From NCBI GenBank assembly GCA_022508505.1, contig JAFLVC010000001.1:248001-312000 (forward strand): a DNA stretch of 64,000 nucleotides. The letters run 5' to 3'. Position 1 is the first letter of the stretch; each line of letters begins with the position of its first letter. Made by a program: the position numbers and the translations under genes. The stretch is from Clostridiales bacterium. GTDB lineage: Bacteria > Bacillota > Clostridia > Christensenellales > Pumilibacteraceae. Below the pieces are notes generated by a model. That model searched no databases and was not told the DNA's origin. It saw nothing but the letters and a program-made list of their open reading frames with translations. Shown here one piece after another: positions 18,849 through 25,438 of the stretch.

Positions 18849-20389
18849 TGATTAACGCAGCATTTTCTTCGTATCAGATTTTTTCGGGCGGGCAGATAGC
18901 CGGCATAGTGTTGGTGTGCGTGCTCCTCGCGGGGCTCATCGCGCTCAACGTGTACTTGATTCTTTTGCTCAAAAAGCGCGGCGAGCACAAGATGCACTCC
19001 GAACAGCTCCAGAGCCAGCGCGAGGCGCTCATGTCAAAGCTTTCGGACATGAAGTCGGGTAAAAAGACAGACTTCGAAAAGTTCGAATTCAAGTTCCTCG
19101 CGTACGAGGATGACAAGGACGAGGATGCAGACGCAGACGCGGACGCGGACGAGTCGGACGCCGAGATCGAAGAGGAAGCGGAAGAGACGTTCGACGTCGA
19201 GGTCACCGCAGAGGGCAACGTCGTTCGCTACAACCGCAGCTTCGAAGCGCGTATCATTCAGGCCAACCTCGACCTCAAGGCGCGGTATTCCGAGCTCAAG
19301 AACTACATCCTGTCGTATAAGGGCGTCAGCGAGCATCTCAGTTGGAAAAAGGAAGCGTTCCGCGTCGGTCGCAAGGAGCTCGTCGAGTTCGTCGTTCGCG
19401 GCAAGACGCTGTGCTTGAACCTCGCGGCCGATCCTACGATGTTTGCGGGCACCAAGTACAAGGTCATAGACCTTTCCGAGCACAGCAAAAAGAAGAGCAA
19501 GGTCCCGAGTATGTTCCGCATAACGAGCGACCGCAGCACGAGCTATGCCAAGGAGCTTGTCGATATAGTCATGGCGGGCTTCCACCTTGCCAAAAAGAAC
19601 TTCTACGAGCCGCAGGACTTCACCTTCCCGTACAGGTCGACGGAAGCGCTTGTCAAGCGCAAGCTCATCAAGATAATGGGCGGCGGCATTCCGGACTTTG
19701 AGCGTGAGGAAGCTTTGGCGGCGGCGCGGCGCATTCGCTACAACCGCAGCTTCGAGGCGCGCATCATTCAGGCGGACGACAAGCTCAAGGAATACTACTC
19801 CGCGCTCAAAAACCACGTGCTCGCACACGCCGGAGTTACGGCAAATGCGACCTGGAAAAAGGAGGACTTCCGCACGGAAAAGGAAACGCTCGCGTCGTTC
19901 TTCATTCGCGGCAAGACGCTTTGCGTGTGTATGGCGCTCGATCCCAAGCCGTTCGAGGGCACCAAGTACAGAGTGCAGGATTTGTCCACGCAGGTCAAAG
20001 ACAACAAGATGCCGCTGCTGTTCAAGATCCGCAACGCGCGGCGCGTCGCGTACGCCAAAGACCTTTTGGACAAAATGTTCGCCGAGCACGGCATAGAAAG
20101 CGTCGAGGCGGAAACGGTCAACTACGCAGTGCCGTTCGTCTCTACCGACAACCTCATAAACCGCGGCCTCATCAAGGTTATCAAGAACAGCGACGAGGAC
20201 AAGGATAAGGAAAAGGATAAGAGTGAGGGCGGCGAGACGGCGCCCGCCGAAAAGCGTCCGACGCCCCGCAAGCGCAAAAATAAGGGCGCAGCCGCCGAAG
20301 CGAGCGAGACCGCCGAAGCGACGGCAGACGAAGCGCAGAGCGAAGCCGCCGCGACCGAAACGGTTGCCAATGACGGCAAAACCGAATAA
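18848..20389 (+). CDS. Membrane protein with duplicated ~170-residue module
   Basis: 513 residues. One membrane helix near residues 14-38 (IAGIVLVCVLLAGLIALNVY) is followed by an acidic stretch (EDADADADADESDAEIEEE). Two tandem copies of a module follow, at about 127-296 and 297-466. Each opens with RYNRSFEARIIQA and contains SWKKEAFR or TWKKEDFR, RGKTLC and AGTKY or EGTKY. The tail is rich in Lys, Glu and Ala. The module is familiar from uncharacterised Clostridia proteins but I know no function. Coupling to the giant repeat protein suggests that its cytoplasmic domain supports export, anchoring or sensing of that protein. Confidence 0.85.
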   Translation: MINAAFSSYQIFSGGQIAGIVLVCVLLAGLIALNVYLILLLKKRGEHKMHSEQLQSQREALMSKLSDMKSGKKTDFEKFEFKFLAYEDDKDEDADADADADESDAEIEEEAEETFDVEVTAEGNVVRYNRSFEARIIQANLDLKARYSELKNYILSYKGVSEHLSWKKEAFRVGRKELVEFVVRGKTLCLNLAADPTMFAGTKYKVIDLSEHSKKKSKVPSMFRITSDRSTSYAKELVDIVMAGFHLAKKNFYEPQDFTFPYRSTEALVKRKLIKIMGGGIPDFEREEALAAARRIRYNRSFEARIIQADDKLKEYYSALKNHVLAHAGVTANATWKKEDFRTEKETLASFFIRGKTLCVCMALDPKPFEGTKYRVQDLSTQVKDNKMPLLFKIRNARRVAYAKDLLDKMFAEHGIESVEAETVNYAVPFVSTDNLINRGLIKVIKNSDEDKDKEKDKSEGGETAPAEKRPTPRKRKNKGAAAEASETAEATADEAQSEAAATETVANDGKTE

Positions 20390-20396
20390 AGCAATA

Positions 20397-20430
20397 ACGC
20401 ACCGCGAAGCATTTACTCCGCGGTGCGTTT
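20397..20430 (+). terminator. Intrinsic terminator of the surface-protein operon
   Basis: ACGCACCGCG (20397-20406) pairs perfectly with CGCGGTGCGT (20419-20428), followed by TTAATT. It lies 8 bases after the stop. Confidence 0.8.
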
Positions 20431-20467
20431 AATTGTGCTCACATGCATACGAGTTTGTAAAAACGTA

Positions 20468-20496
20468 TTGACATTTAAATTATTTTATGATACCAT
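20468..20496 (+). promoter_or_regulatory. Promoter of the DUF4177-like/YidD-like pair
   Basis: A perfect TTGACA (20468-20473), 17 bases, and TACCAT (20491-20496) as a weaker -10. The start codon follows at 20526 with a short leader. Confidence 0.6.
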
Positions 20497-20525
20497 ATAT
20501 CCATAGCAATTTCGGAGGTTTTAAA

Positions 20526-20759
20526 ATGAAACAGTATAAGCTTGTAGCAGGTCCCACGACTGCGCAAATTCTTTCCAAAAACGGCAGCAACGCCGACGCG
20601 GTCAACTCCTTTCAGACGATAATTGCGCAGCACGCTTCGCAGGGTTGGGCGTACCATTCCATGGAGCCTATCACCACTTCGCAGACCAAGGGCTGCATGT
20701 TCAACAAGGAAACCGTTGTTACCACGTTCTACATGTTGGTATTCGAAAGAGAAGCGTAA
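20526..20759 (+). CDS. DUF4177-like small protein
   Basis: 77 residues. The ATG at 20526 was chosen over an upstream in-frame ATG at 20487 because CGGAGG sits seven bases before it and the promoter lies upstream. Its pattern (MKQYKLV, then HASQGWAYHSMEP, then TTFYMLVFER) resembles DUF4177, a small beta-alpha fold with a GW(E/A) motif. Function is unknown. It is followed after three bases by the YidD-like gene. Confidence 0.75.
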   Translation: MKQYKLVAGPTTAQILSKNGSNADAVNSFQTIIAQHASQGWAYHSMEPITTSQTKGCMFNKETVVTTFYMLVFEREA

Positions 20760-20762
20760 TAC

Positions 20763-21272
20763 GTGGACGAGTTCGATATAACCAATCGAGATCAAGATGA
20801 ATCCGTTTCGGTCGTTCTTACCGAAGCGGATTTTTCGGATGAGGCCGCAAGAGCGGCGGCGGTAAAAGAGCTGTTCGACAGGGCGACCGACGACGAGTTT
20901 GAGCGGCCGCATATATCCGCAGTTCGCGCCGTGCTCAACGTCGTTATTCCGCTTGTCGTTGCTGCGGGGCTGTTTTGCGCGCTGTTTTTTATGCTCGATA
21001 AGCATAGGCTTACAATATCGCTCTCGGTGTCGTTAGGCGCGCTGTTTCTGTATTTTCTGCTGCGGCTTCGCGCAATCTTGATTTGGTCCGTGCGCGTATA
21101 TCAGCGCTTTGCGCCTGCGGAGGTGCGCCGCCGCTGTGTGTTTACGCCGACGTGCTCGCAGTACGCGATTCAGGCGCTGGAGCGTTACGGCGTTATCAGG
21201 GGGATACCCCGAATAATTTCGCGGCTTAGGCGCTGTCATTTGCCGAACGGCGGAGAGGACCCGCTCAAATAG
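20763..21272 (+). CDS. yidD: YidD-like membrane insertion factor with N-terminal extension
   Basis: 169 residues starting at GTG; no other start lies upstream of the conserved part. The last ~75 residues carry the YidD signature: VYQRFAP, then CVFTPTCSQYAIQALERYGV, then RLRRCHLPNGGEDP. YidD helps YidC-dependent insertion of membrane proteins. The usual family member is about 70-110 residues; here about 90 extra residues precede it, with two hydrophobic helices (VVIPLVVAAGLFCALFFML and SLSVSLGALFLYFLLRL). No yidC, rnpA or rpmH is nearby, which is unusual. Confidence 0.85.
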   Translation: MDEFDITNRDQDESVSVVLTEADFSDEAARAAAVKELFDRATDDEFERPHISAVRAVLNVVIPLVVAAGLFCALFFMLDKHRLTISLSVSLGALFLYFLLRLRAILIWSVRVYQRFAPAEVRRRCVFTPTCSQYAIQALERYGVIRGIPRIISRLRRCHLPNGGEDPLK

Positions 21273-21389
21273 CTTGAACGACATTGCGTAGCTCGGCGCG
21301 CGCGTGGGTGAAAGTACTCGCAAAAGCAAAAAGCAATCGCTTTGCGCATTGCGGAGCGATTTTTGTATGTAATTGTTTTTAAAAAAGTA

Positions 21390-21418
21390 TTGATTTCTGC
21401 CGTAAAGAATGTTATAAT
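21390..21418 (+). promoter_or_regulatory. Promoter of the coiled-coil membrane protein gene
   Basis: TTGATT (21390-21395), 17 bases, perfect TATAAT (21413-21418). A strong AAGGAGG lies at 21455-21461. Confidence 0.75.
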
Positions 21419-21468
21419 ACATAAGTATGCCGAATGCGGCAACTACTTATTCACAAGGAGGAAAATAG

Positions 21469-22542
21469 ATGAGCGACGAAGTAGTCGAGCAGACCGACGA
21501 GATAGTCGAAGCGGTCGACGCGGAGGTTACAGCCGCAGCGGACGCACCGACGGTCGAAAGCGAGGCGGGCGAAGCGGCGGCAGGTGTATACACCGACGAC
21601 GATCTGCGCGCGCAGATAAAGCCGCTGTCAAGCAACGGATTTGTCAGGTGCTTCCAAAAGATATACCGCAAGTGGCTCGGATTGTGGTACCGCTTCCGCG
21701 ACAGCCACAAAAAGCTCGCCGATCTTATTTACATGGTGTTCTTCTTCGTGGTGTTCTCGATGGGCGTCACGATATGGCAGTTCATCGTAATGGCGGTTAT
21801 CCCGCAGTTCTTGCCCAAGACGGGAGAGGTAGGCTGGCCTATGGTGGCTATACCGGCGGCAGGCGGAAATTCTTTCACTATATTCGGCGACGCCGAAGGT
21901 TGGGCGACGTTTATATGCTTTGAGATAGCGGTGTTTACCGCGCAGTGCATCAACTTCCCGCTGCAGAGAAATATTACATACCGCTCGCACGGCAATCCGT
22001 GGTGGCAGGCGATGTGGTACTTCATAGGCTGGGTACTCGTGTCGGTGGCGACAAACGCGATATGGGGAATATGCAATCCGTTCCTTATCTACTGGGGAGT
22101 TCCCTCGCTCGTCAACGGACTGTTAAAGACGGTGCTCACGGGCGGCGTGTCGATGGTGGTGTTCTTCTTCGTGTTCATGATAATCTTCCCGAACAACGTA
22201 GCAGTTGCGAAGAAAGCGAAGAAGAAGTACGATAAGCTCATGGCGGACATAAACGTCGCGGCGCCCGAGAAGATTAAGGCAGCCAAAGCAAAGTGGGAAG
22301 CGGCTCAGGACCGCGCCAACAAGTCGACCGCGGAGAAGGAGCTTGCAATTGCATCGGCACAGGCGAGCGGCAGGGCGATGCAGTACTTCGCGCTTATAGA
22401 GAAGAAGGAAAAGGCCGAGACCGAGGAAGAAAAGACGAAGCTCACCGAGAGCATCGCAAAGGCGCTCGAGGACGCAGGCAAGGCCATAGACAACAAGAAA
22501 GAAAAACAGGTCGAATACGACAAGGCTTTCGGCGTAGCGTAA
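21469..22542 (+). CDS. Polytopic membrane protein with C-terminal coiled coil
   Basis: 357 residues. An acidic N-terminus (1-45) is followed by about four membrane helices (near 85-110, 140-160, 180-205 and 220-245). From about 250 to 350 comes a charged helical region (KAKKKYDKLMADI, IEKKEKAETEEEKTKL, NKKEKQVEYDKAF) expected to form coiled coils in the cytoplasm. Strong promoter, ribosome site and terminator make it a single-gene unit. No family is recognised. It lies directly upstream of the ESCRT-like operon, but the terminator separates them. Confidence 0.8.
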   Translation: MSDEVVEQTDEIVEAVDAEVTAAADAPTVESEAGEAAAGVYTDDDLRAQIKPLSSNGFVRCFQKIYRKWLGLWYRFRDSHKKLADLIYMVFFFVVFSMGVTIWQFIVMAVIPQFLPKTGEVGWPMVAIPAAGGNSFTIFGDAEGWATFICFEIAVFTAQCINFPLQRNITYRSHGNPWWQAMWYFIGWVLVSVATNAIWGICNPFLIYWGVPSLVNGLLKTVLTGGVSMVVFFFVFMIIFPNNVAVAKKAKKKYDKLMADINVAAPEKIKAAKAKWEAAQDRANKSTAEKELAIASAQASGRAMQYFALIEKKEKAETEEEKTKLTESIAKALEDAGKAIDNKKEKQVEYDKAFGVA

Positions 22543-22582
22543 AACGCCGAAAACGCATGCGACATCAAATAATCAAAAGCAA

Positions 22583-22618
22583 ACGCCCGATTGAACCGTC
22601 ATTCAATCGGGCGTTTTC
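22583..22618 (+). terminator. Intrinsic terminator before the ESCRT-like operon
   Basis: CGCCCGATTGAA (22584-22595) pairs with TTCAATCGGGCG (22602-22613) around a six-base loop, followed by TTTTCC. The rest of 22543-22778 holds no gene I can support. Confidence 0.9.
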
Positions 22619-22778
22619 CTATAGTCACGCTGCTTACGACTGTACTTGTATTTGTGGGCGGGCTTTCCCGATAGTTCTTGTGTTTGAGCTTCGCTTTTTG
22701 CGGCTGTTTCCGCGTGAGGACGGATGATTTTGCGGCGTAAAAAGAAGACGACGTAAAGCAACATTTTTTTTAAAAGTG

Positions 22779-22807
22779 TTGACACAGGCGGTGTTTTTTT
22801 ATATAAT
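22779..22807 (+). promoter_or_regulatory. Strong promoter of the ESCRT-like operon
   Basis: A consensus TTGACA (22779-22784), 17 bases, and TATAAT (22802-22807), with a T-rich spacer. The leader to the ATG at 22882 is about 68 bases. No other clear promoter was found before 33 kb, which supports one transcript for seven genes. Confidence 0.85.
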
Positions 22808-22881
22808 TATGATGAGAAGATTTGTATAGATATGTGGCATACATTATTATACAGACCGACAATAAATTGACGGAGGAAAAG

Positions 22882-23910
22882 ATGAAAGTCAAGAACCAAG
22901 TAATTAAATTCGAGCAGAATTTATGCAATGCGAAACTCGACGACAACGAGATACTGTTCGTTCGCGTCAGCGACGTCGTGAGCTCGGTCGACGCGAGATT
23001 CGAGGTTCCGTTTACGCATAACGCAATAGTCATCAAGGGCGGCGGCGACGTGCGCTATTACAAGAGCGGCAACTATGACGTTTTCGACGACAAAAAGGAA
23101 GCCAAGCAGTGGAAAAAGGGCATGTCGGTTGAAGTTATTTACATACCCAAGGACACGCAGGTGCTTATCAGGTGGGGAACGCCCAACAGACTGCGCTACC
23201 GCGACGACGCGAGCAACCGCGTCATCACCGTCGGCGCGCGCGGCGAGTTCGACGTGTCGGTGGGCAATCCCGAGCAGTTCTTCCGCAAGGTCGTCGGCGC
23301 AAAGAAAGAGTTTAATCTCATGGAATTCCGCAAGCGTTTCAGCGAGACGGTCGCGACCGAGTTTGCCGACATCTTCCTCAAGATCATAGCGGAGAGAAAG
23401 CTCACATACGATCAGTTCACCGCCAACAAGAAGGAAATCGGCAACGCGATGGGTGAAATTCTCTGCCCGATGTTCGAGCGCGAGTGGGGACTTTTGGTGC
23501 ACAACTTCAAGATCGCCGACTTCGACTTACTTGACGAGGACATGAACGCGATCGAAGAGTTTGCGGCGGAAAAGACCAAGCAGGAGCGCATGAAGGAATA
23601 TCTTGCCGAGCTCGAGCGTTTGGCAGACAAGCAGTGGGAGCGCGAAAAGTACCTGCGCCAGCTCGAGCTGCAGGACAAGGCGGCGTACTACGAGGTTTTG
23701 AAGGTTATCGGCAACAATCCGACGGCGCCCCGTCCCGAGGAAAAGCTGCTTTGCCCCAACTGCGGTTGCGAATACAAGGCCACCGACAAGTTCTGTCCCA
23801 AGTGCGGCAAGCGCGTCAGCAAGGACCCGATTATTTGTCCGGACTGCGGCAAGGCTAATGACAGCACGTCCGTGTTCTGCGCAAATTGCGGCAAAAAACT
23901 CGTAGGATAA
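22882..23910 (+). CDS. SPFH/band-7 protein with C-terminal zinc ribbons
   Basis: 342 residues. The ATG at 22882 has GGAGG eight bases upstream; an in-frame ATG at 22822 has none. The N-terminal ~230 residues match the YdjI-like SPFH family (FRKVVGAKKEFNLMEFRKRFSETV), then a charged helical stretch (about 230-280). Two zinc ribbons close the protein: CPNCGCEY...CPKCGK from about residue 291 and CPDCGK...CANCGK from about 317. SPFH proteins scaffold membrane microdomains. In Bacillus subtilis, YdjI lies in an operon with an ESCRT-III-superfamily PspA paralogue (YdjF); here it leads an operon with ESCRT-III-like genes, which supports membrane localisation of the whole machine. Confidence 0.9.
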   Translation: MKVKNQVIKFEQNLCNAKLDDNEILFVRVSDVVSSVDARFEVPFTHNAIVIKGGGDVRYYKSGNYDVFDDKKEAKQWKKGMSVEVIYIPKDTQVLIRWGTPNRLRYRDDASNRVITVGARGEFDVSVGNPEQFFRKVVGAKKEFNLMEFRKRFSETVATEFADIFLKIIAERKLTYDQFTANKKEIGNAMGEILCPMFEREWGLLVHNFKIADFDLLDEDMNAIEEFAAEKTKQERMKEYLAELERLADKQWEREKYLRQLELQDKAAYYEVLKVIGNNPTAPRPEEKLLCPNCGCEYKATDKFCPKCGKRVSKDPIICPDCGKANDSTSVFCANCGKKLVG

Positions 23911-23923
23911 GGGGGAATATATT

Positions 23924-24253
23924 ATGTGTTTTTTCAGAAGGAAAAAGGATTCGGAGAAGAACATCGACGATCGCGAGCTCATTGAATCCAATAGCAAGGC
24001 GATCGAGGCGCTTTTGGTTTTGGCGGAGGACAACGCCGAGCTTTCGGACAAACTCAAGGAGCTTCAGGAAAAGATTAAGTATCTCGTTCCGTCCACCGAT
24101 TCCAAGGTGCTTGAAGCCGACAAAAAGATAAGAAACCTCGTAGGCGATCTGCGCATAGCGCTCACCAAATCGGACGGCGAGGACTCCAAAAAAGTGGACA
24201 GATACTTTTCGGAGATCAAGCTCGCCATTGCCGACCGCAACGTGCGCGTGTAG
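23924..24253 (+). CDS. Short coiled-coil protein in the ESCRT-like operon
   Basis: 109 residues after GGGGG, 13 bases behind the SPFH gene. It starts with a Cys-Phe-Phe and basic cluster (MCFFRRKKD), a possible membrane-contact or lipid-attachment patch. Two amphipathic helices follow (about 18-52, LLVLAEDNAELSDKLKELQE, and 62-105, ADKKIRNLVGDLRIALTK). It could be a truncated or adaptor relative of the helical proteins that follow, but I cannot place it in a family. Confidence 0.8.
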   Translation: MCFFRRKKDSEKNIDDRELIESNSKAIEALLVLAEDNAELSDKLKELQEKIKYLVPSTDSKVLEADKKIRNLVGDLRIALTKSDGEDSKKVDRYFSEIKLAIADRNVRV

Positions 24254-24263
24254 GTGAGAAACG

Positions 24264-24860
24264 ATGGGACTGTTTTTTAAAAGCAAGTTCGACAAGCTGA
24301 CTCGCGAGGAAGTCGTCGAGGCCATTTGTCAGTTGGAAAAAGAGGCGCAGACCATAGAGACCGAGCTCGAGGAAAAGCAAAAGACAATCGACACGCTCAT
24401 GGAAAAGGGGCGCAAGAGCACCGACCAACAGCTCAAGCTCCTGTACGCCAAAAAGATTAACACGCTGAAGGCGGAGCGCGAGCAGGACGTTCGCCGCGCC
24501 ATGTACTTAATGTACAACACGCAGCTACTCAGCAAGCTCAAAAACGCGATTGACGACAACCAGTTTTTCAAGAAATCGGCAAAGGTGTCGCTCGGCAATC
24601 TGTTGTCCGATCAGAAGGGGCTTGCCAAATTTTTGAATAAAGCGCTCAACACTCGCATCGACGCGGAGGACGTTTTGACGTCCGCCGACGAGACGTTCCG
24701 CGAGATTGAGGAAGCATACGAGCAGAACGACACGATCTACGGCGTCAACAGCGCGGACGACGCGTTGCTCGCCATGTTCGAGCTCGAAAACACCGTTGAG
24801 GGCGAGCAATCCATGTTCGAAACGGAAGCGCCCGCTCCGACTAGCAGCACGGAGGACTAA
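24264..24860 (+). CDS. ESCRT-III/Snf7-like helical protein 1
   Basis: 198 residues. A basic, hydrophobic N-terminus (MGLFFKSKFDKL) resembles the membrane-inserting start of Snf7/CHMP4. A long helical hairpin covers about 15-95 (ICQLEKEAQTIETELEEKQ; LLYAKKINTLKAEREQDV), further helices lie at about 95-155 and an acidic, flexible tail ends in PAPTSSTED. The order of basic hairpin, smaller helices and acidic tail is that of the ESCRT-III fold. Two bases separate it from the CHMP-like gene. The call rests on pattern and context, not on a computed alignment. The alternative is a generic coiled-coil protein. Confidence 0.6.
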   Translation: MGLFFKSKFDKLTREEVVEAICQLEKEAQTIETELEEKQKTIDTLMEKGRKSTDQQLKLLYAKKINTLKAEREQDVRRAMYLMYNTQLLSKLKNAIDDNQFFKKSAKVSLGNLLSDQKGLAKFLNKALNTRIDAEDVLTSADETFREIEEAYEQNDTIYGVNSADDALLAMFELENTVEGEQSMFETEAPAPTSSTED

Positions 24861-24862
24861 TT

Positions 24863-25426
24863 ATGTCAGTTACAAAAAAAGAAATCGAAAAAAGAATGCT
24901 CATCAAAAAGACCGTCAACGCGATGAACAAGCAGATCGCTCAGCTCGAAGAGCAGAAAAAGACGTACATCGAGGCGGGCAAGCAGGCTAAGCAGAACGGG
25001 CTGACCGCGCAGTACAACCTCGCGCTTTCGGGGCTGAGAATGACGATTGCGCAGCAGAAACGCGTTTACGAAATGAAGCTCAACTTCGAGATCATGTCGC
25101 AGATGAAGGATATGTCGCAAATGACGACCGAATTTCTGAAGGGCATGGGCTCGCTGTCCAAGGACATGATGAAGCTGACCAACGAGAAGGACTTTTTGAA
25201 GGTCCAAAAGCAGTTCACAGAGGCGATAACCGGCGTCGAAATGCAGACCGAGCAGATGGAAGCGTTTATGGACGAAACAGAAGCGGCGTTCTCTACGGCG
25301 AGCGCCGGCACGGAGAGCGAAAATCAAGAGCTCGACGCGCTCATGAACAATGAGGCGGCTTCCGACAACCTCACAGAGCAGATGATAGACAAGGAGCTCG
25401 AAGAGCTCAAAAAGAGAATGATGTAA
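24863..25426 (+). CDS. ESCRT-III/CHMP-like protein 2 with MIM-like tail
   Basis: 187 residues. A basic N-terminal hairpin (about 5-80) is followed by a Met-rich stretch (LNFEIMSQMKDMSQMTTEF, then LKGMGSLSKDMMKL) and then FLKVQKQFTEAITGVEMQTEQMEAFMDET. This order and spacing closely recall eukaryotic CHMP1/CHMP2, where MKGVTKAM is followed by a helix ending in MMNDAIDD. An acidic linker leads to a last helix, DKELEELKKRM (about 176-186), which looks like the MIM1 motif by which ESCRT-III subunits bind Vps4 MIT domains. The following gene encodes such an ATPase. Likely role: a membrane-bound polymer that deforms or repairs the membrane. Confidence 0.75.
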   Translation: MSVTKKEIEKRMLIKKTVNAMNKQIAQLEEQKKTYIEAGKQAKQNGLTAQYNLALSGLRMTIAQQKRVYEMKLNFEIMSQMKDMSQMTTEFLKGMGSLSKDMMKLTNEKDFLKVQKQFTEAITGVEMQTEQMEAFMDETEAAFSTASAGTESENQELDALMNNEAASDNLTEQMIDKELEELKKRMM

Positions 25427-25438
25427 CAGCGGGATGAG

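Noticed and set aside
19034..20089. 351-codon minus-strand frame opposite the duplicated-module gene
   Set aside because: Antisense of a repeated coding sequence, no start signal.
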